Below are positions 24,093-32,454 of a stretch of 64,000 bases of DNA, piece by piece. The position numbers were made by a program, and so were the translations under genes. The stretch covers positions 1,736,001-1,800,000 of the forward strand of contig NZ_CP045144.1 in assembly GCF_009223885.1 (NCBI RefSeq), given 5' to 3'. A model generated the notes under the pieces. It did no database searches. It was not told the origin of the DNA and saw only the letters and a list, made by a program, of their open reading frames with translations. The stretch's first letter is position 1, and each line of letters opens with the position of its first letter. Source of the stretch: Ancylobacter sp. TS-1. Its GTDB lineage: Bacteria; Pseudomonadota; Alphaproteobacteria; Rhizobiales; Xanthobacteraceae.

Positions 24093-25865
24093 TTACTGAA
24101 CGGTCGAGGAGAAGGCGCCGGGCGTCAGGATGCTGGCGCCGGGAAGCGCCTGCGTGCCGTAGATGGCCTCATTGTCGGACGAGGCGACCGAGGGGCGCAG
24201 CGCCGGCCCGCCGGCGGCCGAGCCGGACGGCGGCGGCGCGGCGGCGGTGCTGGTGGCGTTGCCATAGCCGGGATGGGTCTGGCGCGGCACCACGCCCGCC
24301 GACGGGGGCGCGGCGGGAGCCGGCGCGGCGGCCGGGGCCGGACGCGCGCTCGACGCCTGCGGCGCCGGGGCGGGATTGGGCCGCACGGTGGAAGCCGGCG
24401 CAGCGGCCGCCGGGCGCGCCGGCGGGACCGGAACCTCGGCACTGCCAGCCGCATCGGGCGCCGGAGTTGCGGCGGGTGCGGGCGTTGCGGCCGGCGTCGA
24501 GCCGCCGCCGAACAGGTTCTTCAGTCCTTCGAGGAAGCCGCCATTGCCGGAATCGAGCGCGGCGACCTGGGTCGCGGGCGCCGCCGGCGCGGCGGGCGGG
24601 GAAGCGGGCGTCGCGGCAGGCGCGCTGGACGCGCCGGCGCCGAAGAAGCTGAAGATGCCGGACGGGGCAGGCGCGGCAGGCGCCGCCGCGACGGCGGTGC
24701 GCGGGCCGCCCGGGGCGTCGGTCGGGCGCGGCGCCGGCAGCGGCACGCCGGTGGCCGCGGCCGCCTCCGTCACCGTGTCGGCATTGGCGAGCGCGATGCT
24801 CTCGGCCGGGGCCGGCTCGTTGGTGGCGACGCCATAGTCGCTGCCCGGCGGCTTCACCACCGGCGGCAGCGAGCCCGGCGCGGACAGCTCGGGATTCTCC
24901 AGCTTGGCCAGGAACACCTTGTGCATGCCGCCGTCCTTGCCGGTCTTCACCGGGGCGGCGGGCTGCAGCATGCCGGCGCTGGCGATGCGCGTCGCGGTCT
25001 CGCGCTGGCGGGCGGCGAGCGCCTCGGCGAGGCCGTCCGGCTGGGTGTAGTCGGGGCACGGCGCGGAGGCCTGGAGCTTCTGCTCGGGATCGACCGGCGT
25101 GGCGTTGAACACGTAGCGCTTGCCGCAATAGCCCACCTGCGGCGGCGCCTTGGTCAGCTCGAACACGTCGCTGCCTTCCTTCAGCATTTTCCAGAAGGCG
25201 AGGTTCGGGTTGTTGCGGTGGCGCACCATGTTGTCCGCCGTCATGCGGAACGGATAGGCCTGCACCTGGAAGGAGCGCTGCCCGCCATAGAAGCTCTCGC
25301 GGCCAAGCGCGAAAATCTCCTGCACCTGCTCGTCGGTCATGGCGTAGCAGCCGCGCGAGGAGCAGTCGCCATGCACCATCAGATTGCTGCCGGAACGGCC
25401 CCAGGCGCGGTCATAGGCGTTGGGAAAGCCGAGATCGAACGACAGGTAGTAGCTGGAGTTCGGGTTCATCTGGCCCGGGGTGATGGTGTAGAAGCCTTCC
25501 GGCGCCTGCCGGTCGCCTTCCTTCACCTTCGGCCCGAGCTCGCCGGACCAGCGGCAGATCGGATAGGTCTTCAGCAGCGCGTATTCGCCGCTGGTGGTCT
25601 CCTTCCAGACCTCCAGCTCCGACTCTTCCTTGAAGATGCGCACGACGATCGGGCTGGTCTTCGCCATGCCCTTCTGCTGGATCAGGGCCAGCGTCTGCGG
25701 CGAGAGGCTCTTGTTCGCCTTCGACATCGGCGAGGGGCCGTCATTGCCGTTGCAGCCGGCGAGGACCAGCGCGGTGACGCCGGCCAGCAGGGCACCGCGC
25801 CACCCGGCGGCGGTACCCGCCCTGGCCCAAGCGCGCCGAAGGTTCGAAAACCCTGGACCCCTCAC
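24093..25865 (-). CDS. L,D-transpeptidase (YkuD/YafK-like) lipoprotein with long low-complexity tail
   Basis: 590 residues. The lipobox LVLAGC puts the lipidated Cys at residue 38. A YkuD-type catalytic domain follows: APEGFYTITPGQMNPNSSYY, then MVHGDCSSRGCYAMTDEQ with His and catalytic Cys at about residues 165 and 173. Such enzymes make 3-3 cross-links in peptidoglycan or attach proteins to it. From about residue 330 the protein is a Pro/Ala-rich low-complexity tail of some 250 residues with short hydrophobic islands, probably a periplasmic spacer. The start is GTG 25865, preceded by GGGGAG; TATAAC at 25921-25916 on this strand could be its -10. Downstream of accA on the same strand; convergent with secA. 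Confidence 0.9.
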   Translation of the reverse strand: MRGPGFSNLRRAWARAGTAAGWRGALLAGVTALVLAGCNGNDGPSPMSKANKSLSPQTLALIQQKGMAKTSPIVVRIFKEESELEVWKETTSGEYALLKTYPICRWSGELGPKVKEGDRQAPEGFYTITPGQMNPNSSYYLSFDLGFPNAYDRAWGRSGSNLMVHGDCSSRGCYAMTDEQVQEIFALGRESFYGGQRSFQVQAYPFRMTADNMVRHRNNPNLAFWKMLKEGSDVFELTKAPPQVGYCGKRYVFNATPVDPEQKLQASAPCPDYTQPDGLAEALAARQRETATRIASAGMLQPAAPVKTGKDGGMHKVFLAKLENPELSAPGSLPPVVKPPGSDYGVATNEPAPAESIALANADTVTEAAAATGVPLPAPRPTDAPGGPRTAVAAAPAAPAPSGIFSFFGAGASSAPAATPASPPAAPAAPATQVAALDSGNGGFLEGLKNLFGGGSTPAATPAPAATPAPDAAGSAEVPVPPARPAAAAPASTVRPNPAPAPQASSARPAPAAAPAPAAPPSAGVVPRQTHPGYGNATSTAAAPPPSGSAAGGPALRPSVASSDNEAIYGTQALPGASILTPGAFSSTVQ

Positions 25866-26001
25866 CCGACACTCCCCAACGGCGCCGTCCCCGAGGGCGG
25901 CAGCCAGACCAAAGCGTTATACACCCCCGGAGCGGGCAGCAATCCCGTGCCCGCATACCAGCAATGTCGTTCCGTCACCGCCGGCGGGGCCCGCCGGCCG
26001 G

Positions 26002-26955
26002 TCACAGGTTGCGGCCGATGGCGAGGAACTTCTCGCGGCGCGCCTTGCGCAGCGCCGCCGCGTCGAGCCCCTCCATCTCGCCGAGCGCCGCCTCGATGGC
26101 ATCGCCCGCCGAGGTGATCGCCGCCTGCGGGTCGCGATGCGCCCCGCCAGGCGGCTCCGAGATGACGGAATCGATCACGTGGAAGCGCAGCAGGTCCTGC
26201 GCGGTGATCTTCATGTTGACGGCTGCTTCCTGCGCCTTGGCGGTGTCGCGCCAGAGGATGGAGGCCGCGCCCTCGGGCGAGATCACGCTGTAGATCGAAT
26301 GTTCGAGCATGAGCACCCGGTTCGCCGTCGCGATGGCGATCGCGCCACCCGAGCCACCCTCGCCGATAATGACGGCAACATTCGGGACGCCGAGCGACAG
26401 GCACGCATCGGTGGAACGGGCGATCGCCTCGGCCTGGCCGCGCTCCTCGGCATCGAGGCCGGGGAAGGCGCCGGCGGTGTCAACCAGCGAGATCACCGGC
26501 AGGGCGAAGCGGTCGGCCAGTTCCATCAGCCGGACCGCCTTGCGGTAGCCCTCGGGGCGGGCCATGCCGAAATTGTGCTTGATGCGGGTCTCGGTGGTCG
26601 AGCCCTTCTCCTGCCCGATCAGGCAGACCGGCCGGCCGCGAAAGCGCGCGAAGCCGCCGAGAATGGCGTGGTCGTCGCCGAACTTGCGGTCGCCGGCCAG
26701 CGGGTCGAACTCCTCGAACAGCTCGCGGGCATAGTCGCTGAAGTGCGGGCGCAGCGGATGGCGCGCCACCTGCGTCTTCTGCCAGGGCGAGAGATTGGCG
26801 TAGAGCTGGATCAGCGCGTCCTGCGCCTTGGCTTCGAGGCGGGCGATATCGTCGCCAATGGCCACCGCGTCGCCCTGCGCGGCCATGGCGCGCAGTTCTT
26901 CCAGCTTGGCCTCGAGTTCGGCCACGGGCTTCTCAAAATCGAGGTAACTGCGCAT
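26002..26955 (-). CDS. accA: acetyl-CoA carboxylase carboxyltransferase subunit alpha
   Basis: AccA with AccD transfers carboxyl from carboxybiotin to acetyl-CoA, the first step of fatty-acid synthesis. 317 residues of normal length. Typical segments are [71 protein letters not shown], and the acyl-CoA-binding [20 protein letters not shown]. It follows xerD on the same strand with a gap of about 115 bases. accD is not in the window. Confidence 0.98.
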   Translation of the reverse strand: MRSYLDFEKPVAELEAKLEELRAMAAQGDAVAIGDDIARLEAKAQDALIQLYANLSPWQKTQVARHPLRPHFSDYARELFEEFDPLAGDRKFGDDHAILGGFARFRGRPVCLIGQEKGSTTETRIKHNFGMARPEGYRKAVRLMELADRFALPVISLVDTAGAFPGLDAEERGQAEAIARSTDACLSLGVPNVAVIIGEGGSGGAIAIATANRVLMLEHSIYSVISPEGAASILWRDTAKAQEAAVNMKITAQDLLRFHVIDSVISEPPGGAHRDPQAAITSAGDAIEAALGEMEGLDAAALRKARREKFLAIGRNL

Positions 26956-27071
26956 CGTAAACTGGTGAACCGGCTCACTGGAACGGGGGGCGGCCCGGAC
27001 GGGCGGCCCGCGAAATCGGGCGGAAGCTGCCCCGAGAGGGTGGCGACGTCAAGGCAAGCGCGCAAACGCGC

Positions 27072-28076
27072 TTAATCGCCGCCGCTGTCGCCGAGCGGAT
27101 GAAGGTCCCGCACGAGGCTTTTCAGCCGCTCGTCGAGCACGTGGGTGTAGATCTGCGTGGTCGAAATGTCGGAGTGGCCGAGCAGGGTCTGCACGATGCG
27201 CAGATCGGCGCCATGCGCCAGCAGATGGCTGGCGAAGGCATGGCGCAGCACATGCGGGGAGAGCCGGGCCGGGTCGAGCCCGGCGGCGAGCGCGAGGTCC
27301 TTCAGATCGAGGGCGACCTGCTGGCGGGTGATGTGGCCGCTTGCCGCAGCGGAAGGAAACAGCCAGCGCGAGGCCCCGGCCTCCCCCGCGCCGGACTTGC
27401 CAGTGCCCGCCTTGCCCGAACCCGCCTTCGCGGCGCCGTCCGGCCCGCGCGCGGCCGAGTCGCGGGCGTCGCGATAGGCGCGCATCGCCGCCTTGGCCGC
27501 CTCGCCGAGCGGCACCAGCCGCTCCTTGCCGCCCTTGCCGCGCACGATGATCGCCTCGCCCCGCGTGCCCGCCGCCGAGGCCGGCAGCGCGGCCAGCTCG
27601 GAGACGCGCAGTCCGGTGGCGTAGAGCAGCTCGATGAAGCAGGCCACCCGCGCCCGCCGCGCGGCTTCCCCGAGGCTCGGCACCGGCTCGGCGGCGCGCG
27701 CATGGGCGGTGTCGATCAGCCGCGTCACATCCTCCAGGCTCAGCACCTTGGGCAGCGGGCGCGTGCGGCGCGGGCCTTCCAGCACCGCGGCGGGATCGTC
27801 GCCGCGAAGGCCCTCCAGATAGAGGAAGCGGTGGAACTGGCGCAGCGCCGAGAGGCGCCGCGCCACGCTGGCGCCGGCAAGGCCGCGCGCCGTCAGCTCA
27901 GCGAGATAGGCGCGGATATGGGCGGTCTGCGCCGTCAGCGGATCGACGCCCTGGGTGACAAGAAACGCCTCATAGTCGTCGAGATCGCGCCCATAGGCGC
28001 TGAGCGTGTTGACGCCCGCCCCACGCTCGGCGGCCATCATGTCGAGGAACGCCCGCGCCGGGGCGGGGGCGTTCAT
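27072..28076 (-). CDS. xerD: site-specific tyrosine recombinase XerD
   Basis: XerD with XerC resolves chromosome dimers at dif. 334 residues, longer than the usual ~300. The full catalytic set is present: Arg157 (ATGLRVSEL), Lys184 (GKGGKER), His275-x-x-Arg278 (SPHVLRHAF), His301 (LLGHSD) and Tyr310 (TTQIYTHVLDERL). The extra length is a Gly/Ala/Ser/Lys-rich stretch at residues about 207-236, before the WLFPS strand of the catalytic domain; it reads like a flexible linker. The ATG at 28076 lies 10 bases after the small gene at 28087-28230, which is on the same strand. xerD-accA order is common in Hyphomicrobiales. It is not associated with an integron or prophage. Confidence 0.94.
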   Translation of the reverse strand: MNAPAPARAFLDMMAAERGAGVNTLSAYGRDLDDYEAFLVTQGVDPLTAQTAHIRAYLAELTARGLAGASVARRLSALRQFHRFLYLEGLRGDDPAAVLEGPRRTRPLPKVLSLEDVTRLIDTAHARAAEPVPSLGEAARRARVACFIELLYATGLRVSELAALPASAAGTRGEAIIVRGKGGKERLVPLGEAAKAAMRAYRDARDSAARGPDGAAKAGSGKAGTGKSGAGEAGASRWLFPSAAASGHITRQQVALDLKDLALAAGLDPARLSPHVLRHAFASHLLAHGADLRIVQTLLGHSDISTTQIYTHVLDERLKSLVRDLHPLGDSGGD

Positions 28077-28086
28077 CGCGGCGCCC

Positions 28087-28230
28087 TCATTTGACGAACC
28101 TGTCCGCCGGCACGGTGACGCTCATTTCGCGGACCTGCGGCTGCACGAGGTTGGCGAAGGCCCACAGCGTGCCGTAGCCGATGCCGCCGAGCACGGCGAG
28201 GATGACGAGAAGTCGGATGAGGCTCGGCAT
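28087..28230 (-). CDS. small membrane protein upstream of xerD
   Basis: 47 residues, MPSLIRLLVILAVLGGIGYG then TLWAFANLVQPQVREMSVTV and PADRFVK. It has one membrane helix (residues 4-25) followed by a short conserved periplasmic or cytoplasmic end with the P-x-x-RE-x-[ST]V pattern. Small proteins of this form between aroK and xerD are usual in this order; their function is unknown to me. It lies 10 bases upstream of xerD and is divergent from aroK. No strong Shine-Dalgarno sequence is visible. Confidence 0.72.
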   Translation of the reverse strand: MPSLIRLLVILAVLGGIGYGTLWAFANLVQPQVREMSVTVPADRFVK

Positions 28231-28357
28231 GAGGGAATTCGGCCCGCGCGATTCGAATTGTCCGGTTGGCGCGATCCTAAGGCCATTGCCCGGTCGGACG
28301 GAAGCAACTGCCGGCGAGGGGCGGGCCCGCGCCTCGCATTGCGTCCATCCGCCGCCA

Positions 28358-28996
28358 ATGATAGTCCGCGATCCAACGGGGCTTGGGGCCGTGATCGACG
28401 ACATGACGGCGGATATCGAGCAGGACGGAAAGGCGGCGGGGCTGCGCGAGCTTTTGGGCGCGCGCTCCATCGTGCTCGTCGGCATGATGGGCGCCGGCAA
28501 ATCCTCGGTCGGCAAGCGCCTCGCCCGCCGCCTCAGCCTGCCCTTCGCCGACGCCGACACCGAGATCGAGCAGGCGGCCGGCATGAGCATTCCCGAGATC
28601 TTCGAGCATCGCGGCGAGCCCGCCTTCCGCGACGGCGAGAAGAAGGTGATCGCCCGCCTTCTGGAGACCGGCCCCATGGTGCTCGCCACCGGCGGGGGCG
28701 CCTACATGAACGCGGAGACCCGCGAGGCCATCGTCGGCAACGGCGTGTCGGTCTGGCTGAAGGCCGATCTCGACGTGCTGCTGCGCCGCGTGCGCCGGCG
28801 CGACGACCGCCCGCTGCTCAGGAACGGCGATCCCGAGGCGACGCTCGCCCGGCTGATCGACCTGCGCTATCCGGTCTACGCGCTCGCCGACGTCACCGTG
28901 ACGTCGCACGACGTGCCGCAGGACATCATGGTCGACGAGGTGATCGAGGCGCTGATGCGCCATCTCGCCCCGCCGCCTTCGGGAGACGAGACATGA
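28358..28996 (+). CDS. aroK: shikimate kinase
   Basis: Shikimate kinase phosphorylates shikimate at O3 in the chorismate pathway. 212 residues from the chosen ATG 28358; a GTG at 28391 and an ATG at 28403 are alternatives, since the conserved part starts only at RSIVLVGMMGAGKSSVGKRL (Walker A near residues 42-50). Substrate residues are visible: DADTEIEQ, FRDGEKKVIARLL and LATGGGAYMN, and the lid RDDRPLL. The stop overlaps the aroB start by four bases (ATGA), so the two are co-translated. Divergent from the small membrane protein and xerD. Confidence 0.95.
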   Translation: MIVRDPTGLGAVIDDMTADIEQDGKAAGLRELLGARSIVLVGMMGAGKSSVGKRLARRLSLPFADADTEIEQAAGMSIPEIFEHRGEPAFRDGEKKVIARLLETGPMVLATGGGAYMNAETREAIVGNGVSVWLKADLDVLLRRVRRRDDRPLLRNGDPEATLARLIDLRYPVYALADVTVTSHDVPQDIMVDEVIEALMRHLAPPPSGDET

Positions 28997-30141
28997 CCCA
29001 GGCCGCCACCACCCTCGCCAGCGACGTGACCCAGCTCCGCGTGGGGCTGGGAGACCGCTCCTATGACATCGTGATCGGCCCCGGCCTTCTGGAACAGGCG
29101 GGCGCGCGCCTCGCGGCGCTGCGTCCGGGCGCGCGGGTCGGCATCGTCACTGACCGCAACGTCGCCGAGCGCCATCTCGGCCTCGTCGAGCAGTCGCTGC
29201 GTCAGGCCGGCCTGACGCCCACCGCCATCGTCATCGAGCCCGGCGAGAAGTCGAAGTGCTTCAAGGTGTTCGAGGAGGTCGTCGACGGGCTGCTGGCTGC
29301 CCGCATCGAGCGGCGCGACCTCGTGCTGGCGCTCGGCGGCGGCGTGGTGGGCGATCTTGCCGGCTTCGCGGCGGCAGCGCTCCGGCGCGGCGTCGACTTC
29401 GTGCAGGCGCCGACAAGCCTGCTGGCGCAGGTCGATTCCTCGGTCGGCGGCAAGACCGGCATCAACTCGCGCCACGGCAAGAATCTCGTCGGCGCCTTCC
29501 ACCAGCCGATCCTGGTGCTGGCGGACAGCCTCGCCCTCGACACGCTGCCGCTGCGCGAGTTCCGCTCCGGCTACGCCGAGGTCGCCAAATACGGCCTCAT
29601 CGACAACGCCCCCTTCTTCGGCTGGCTGGAGCGCCACTGGCAGGACGTGTTCGGCGGCGGCCCGGCCCGCATCGAGGCCATCGCCACCAGCTGCGCCTCC
29701 AAGGCCGCCGTGGTCGCCCGCGACGAGAAGGAGACCGGCGACCGCGCCCTGCTCAATCTCGGCCACACCTTCGGCCACGCGCTGGAGGCGGGCGCGGGCT
29801 TCTCGCAGCGGCTGCTGCATGGCGAGGCGGTCGCCATCGGCATGGCGCAGGCCTTCCGCTTCTCCGCCCGGCAGGGCCTGTGCGCCCCGGAGGACGCCGA
29901 GCGCGTGGCGACCCATCTGAAGACCGTCGGCCTGCCGACCCGCATCGCCGACATTCCCGGCGAGCTGCCGGACACGGACGGGCTGATGGAGCTGATCGCG
30001 CAGGACAAGAAGGTCTCGCGCGGGGCGCTCACCTTCATCCTCGCCCGTGGCATCGGCCAGAGCTTCATCGCCCGCGACGTCGACCCCTCCGCCGTGCGCG
30101 ACTTCCTCGACGCCGAACGCGCGGGAGCCGGCCACCCGTGA
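28993..30141 (+). CDS. aroB: 3-dehydroquinate synthase
   Basis: AroB converts DAHP to 3-dehydroquinate, using NAD+ and a divalent metal, in the shikimate pathway. 382 residues. The NAD-binding GGGVVGDLAGFAAAALRRGV and PTSLLAQVDSSVGGKTGINS are canonical, the metal ligands are in LNLGHTFGHALE and LLHGEAVAIGMA, and EFRSGYAEVAKYGLI and KKVSRGALTFILARGIGQ complete the pattern. It overlaps aroK by four bases, and the CBS/CorC gene follows after 10 bases. aroK-aroB-corC is a conserved order in this group. Confidence 0.98.
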   Translation: MTQAATTLASDVTQLRVGLGDRSYDIVIGPGLLEQAGARLAALRPGARVGIVTDRNVAERHLGLVEQSLRQAGLTPTAIVIEPGEKSKCFKVFEEVVDGLLAARIERRDLVLALGGGVVGDLAGFAAAALRRGVDFVQAPTSLLAQVDSSVGGKTGINSRHGKNLVGAFHQPILVLADSLALDTLPLREFRSGYAEVAKYGLIDNAPFFGWLERHWQDVFGGGPARIEAIATSCASKAAVVARDEKETGDRALLNLGHTFGHALEAGAGFSQRLLHGEAVAIGMAQAFRFSARQGLCAPEDAERVATHLKTVGLPTRIADIPGELPDTDGLMELIAQDKKVSRGALTFILARGIGQSFIARDVDPSAVRDFLDAERAGAGHP

Positions 30142-30151
30142 GCCACAACTC

Positions 30152-31045
30152 ATGAGCCGCGCGCCGGCGTTCTACGGACTGAGCCGCTGGCTGAAGCCGA
30201 AGCCGCGCCCGCCGGCGCGCGCGCCGCTGCCCGCGCCGACCACCGAACCCGCCGAGGACGAGTTGCGCCAGGCGCTCGACGCCCTGCGCCGCGCCGCCGG
30301 CATCGTCGGCGACGACCTCGCCATGATCGAGGGCCTGCTCAACCTGCGTGAGCTTGAAGTCTCCGACATCATGGTCCACCGCACCAAGATGGCGACGCTC
30401 GACGCCGGCCTGCCGCCGGCCGACATCGTGCGCGAGGTGCTGGCCTCCCCGCATACCCGCCTGCCGCTGTGGCGCGACACGCCCGACAACATCGTCGGCG
30501 TGCTGCACGCCAAGGATCTGCTGCGCGAGTTGCAGGCGCTCGGCAACGACATCGACCGGCTGGATGTCGGCACCATCGCCCGCCCGCCCTGGTTCGTGCC
30601 CGACGTCACCCTGCTCACCGACCAGCTCAAGGCCTTCCGCCGCCGCAAGCAGCATTTCGCCCTCGTCGTCGACGAGTATGGCGAGGTGATGGGCCTCGTC
30701 ACGCTGGAAGACATCCTCGAGGAGATCGTCGGCGACATCGCCGACGAGCACGACAAGGCCTTCACCGGCGCCCGCCGCCACCCGGACGGCTCGGTCAGCG
30801 TGGAGGGTTCGGTGCCGATCCGCGACCTCAACCGCGCCATGGGCTGGTCGCTGCCCGACGAGGAGGCGACCACCGTCGCCGGCCTCGTCATCCACGAGGC
30901 GCGCATCATCCCCGAGCCGGGACAGGCGTTCCTGTTCCACGGCTTCCGTTTCCAGGTGATGCGCAAGCAGCGCAACCGCATCACACTGCTGCGCGTCGTG
31001 CCGCTGCGCGCGACCCGGGCGCGGCCAAGGACGGATGCCCGCTGA
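30152..31045 (+). CDS. CBS-domain / CorC-HlyC family protein lacking the DUF21 membrane domain
   Basis: 297 residues. Two CBS repeats are clear (LEVSDIMVHRTKMATLDAGL; HFALVVDEYGEVMGLVTLED, followed by ILEEIVGDIADEHD), and a C-terminal CorC/HlyC transporter-associated domain follows (SVSVEGSVPIRDLNRAMGWS, ATTVAGLVIHEARIIPEPGQ). Homologues known to me at this place after aroB have about 430 residues, with an N-terminal four-helix DUF21 domain. Here that is replaced by a short basic, Pro-rich N-terminus (residues 1-35) without a membrane segment, so the protein should be soluble, as E. coli CorC is. The ATG is 10 bases after aroB. A role in Mg2+/Co2+ efflux control is inferred from the family. 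Confidence 0.9.
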   Translation: MSRAPAFYGLSRWLKPKPRPPARAPLPAPTTEPAEDELRQALDALRRAAGIVGDDLAMIEGLLNLRELEVSDIMVHRTKMATLDAGLPPADIVREVLASPHTRLPLWRDTPDNIVGVLHAKDLLRELQALGNDIDRLDVGTIARPPWFVPDVTLLTDQLKAFRRRKQHFALVVDEYGEVMGLVTLEDILEEIVGDIADEHDKAFTGARRHPDGSVSVEGSVPIRDLNRAMGWSLPDEEATTVAGLVIHEARIIPEPGQAFLFHGFRFQVMRKQRNRITLLRVVPLRATRARPRTDAR

Positions 31046-31161
31046 CCGGCGACACTGACGCTGCGTCAAGATGAACCGATTCTGAACCCCGATTTCATTC
31101 CGGGTTCAGTCCGGCCCTCTATCATCCTGTCCAACGTCACGCGGAGTGTCGGGGGAGCAAG

Positions 31162-31983
31162 ATGATCATTTCAGCCGTAAGGAAATTTCTGGCCGTGTCC
31201 TTCGTGACCGGCCTTCTGACCGCGCCGGCCATGGCCGCCGATGTCGTCATCCAGTGGGCGTCGAACAACGCCAATGTCACGTTGCGCTCGGGCATGCTGG
31301 TCGCCACCGGCAACACGCGCGACGCCGCCCGCTTCGAGATCGTGCGGCTGGAAGGCCGGCGCATCGCCCTGCGCGCCAAGGACGGCACCTATGTGCGCGC
31401 CGGCATCGGCCCGCGCACGCTGCTCGGCACCGGCAGCCCGCATATTCGCGGCTGGGAAACCTTCGAGATGGACGCCCACGGCAATTCCGTCTCGCTGCGC
31501 TCGGTGCAGAACGGCAAGTATGTGACCGTCGAGCGGGGCGGCGACCTCTCCGCCTCCTCGGACCTGCGCGGCACCCATGCCGAGTTCCGCTTCATCACGG
31601 CGCCCGACCGCGTCCGTCCCCCCCGCCCCGATGCGCCGGCCTTCTCCTGGCAGGGCCAGTGGAGCCGGGTGTGGATCGCCGGCGCGGACGGCCGGGGCGT
31701 TGCCGCCCCGCGCGAATCGCGCCCCAGATTCTCCGTCACGCCGAACATGGAGGTGAGCTTCACCGCCGGCTGCAACAGCCTCTCCTCGCGGATGGAACTG
31801 CGCGGGCGCAACGTGACCTTTGCGCCGGTCATGTCGACCCGCCGGAGTTGCAACAACGCGGAACAGATCTACGAGCAGCTTGTCGCCTCGGCCATGCGCG
31901 CCGCCCGTTCCTGGGAGTTCCGCGAGGGGCAGATCGCCTTCCTCGACGGAGCCGGCCGCAGGATCCTGCAGATCGGGCGGTAG
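31162..31983 (+). CDS. secreted protein with beta-trefoil-like and META (HslJ-like) domains
   Basis: 273 residues. A signal peptide (LAVSFVTGLLTAPAMA, cleavage near residue 26) is followed by a domain with three similar beta segments: ANVTLRSGMLVATG, RRIALRAKDGTYVRAG and NSVSLRSVQNGKYVTVERGG. These resemble the fascin/beta-trefoil pattern. From residue about 160, FSWQGQWSRVWIAG, SFTAGCNSLSSRMELRGRNV, TFAPVMSTRRSC and GQIAFLDGAGRRILQIG match the META domain of HslJ-type heat-shock and envelope-stress proteins. Domain calls are by eye. GGGGAG precedes the ATG. It stands alone between the CorC gene and the convergent bolA gene; function unknown. Confidence 0.8.
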   Translation: MIISAVRKFLAVSFVTGLLTAPAMAADVVIQWASNNANVTLRSGMLVATGNTRDAARFEIVRLEGRRIALRAKDGTYVRAGIGPRTLLGTGSPHIRGWETFEMDAHGNSVSLRSVQNGKYVTVERGGDLSASSDLRGTHAEFRFITAPDRVRPPRPDAPAFSWQGQWSRVWIAGADGRGVAAPRESRPRFSVTPNMEVSFTAGCNSLSSRMELRGRNVTFAPVMSTRRSCNNAEQIYEQLVASAMRAARSWEFREGQIAFLDGAGRRILQIGR

Positions 31984-32047
31984 ATTTTCACGCCGGAGCG
32001 CCCATATAGGGCGGCAGGAAACGATCCGGGCAGAACCCGGCGCCCGG

Positions 32048-32344
32048 TCACTCGCCGGGCGCCTTCGCTTCTATCGCAAGGGCATGCAGGCCGCGGGCGA
32101 TCTCGTCCGCGAGCAGGCCGTTGACCGTGCGGTGGCGGGCGATGCGCGACTGGCCCCGGAACGCTTCCGCCACGATGCGCACGCGCAGATGCGTGAGCTG
32201 ACCCGGACGGTGCCCGCCATGCCCTTCGTGCCGATGACTCTCGTCCTCCAGTTCCAGCAGGGCGGGAGACAGCACGTCGAGCGCGGCCCGGGCACGGGCC
32301 AGCGCCGCGGCCACGGCATCGGGGGAGGAAGGGTTCGCGTTCAT
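32048..32344 (-). CDS. bolA: BolA family protein
   Basis: 98 residues. Core pattern: LLELEDESHRHEGHGGHRPG, LTHLRVRIVAEAFRGQSRIA, RHRTVNGLLADEIARGLHAL. It has the conserved H of the SHRH loop and the C-terminal RHR-x-VN helix of BolA. BolA proteins bind [2Fe-2S] clusters together with monothiol glutaredoxins and affect morphology and iron metabolism. The ATG at 32344 fits the family. It is divergent from the DnaJ-domain gene, the usual arrangement in alphaproteobacteria, and converges with the META-domain gene. Confidence 0.93.
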   Translation of the reverse strand: MNANPSSPDAVAAALARARAALDVLSPALLELEDESHRHEGHGGHRPGQLTHLRVRIVAEAFRGQSRIARHRTVNGLLADEIARGLHALAIEAKAPGE

Positions 32345-32454
32345 GCCCCCTGCGGTACGCCGAGGGCCGGACCCCGTCAATATCGCCCCTCCGGGCAGTG
32401 ACGCCCACGCGGTTTCTTGTATACCTGTGCCCGCACCAGCATAATCGACCGGTC

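Noticed and set aside
25980..26000. GC hairpin CCGGCGGG/CCCGCCGG after accA as a terminator
   Set aside because: The arms leave a one-base loop and there is no T-run on the minus strand; not convincing.
23697..26117. An 806-codon open frame across the end of secA and the transpeptidase gene
   Set aside because: It crosses three real features, is Arg/Gly-repetitive, and mirrors the low-complexity tail of the transpeptidase.
27072..28076. XerD as an integrase of a mobile element
   Set aside because: Full-length similarity is to chromosomal XerD, it has the conserved accA neighbour, and there is no tRNA, att repeat or cargo nearby.
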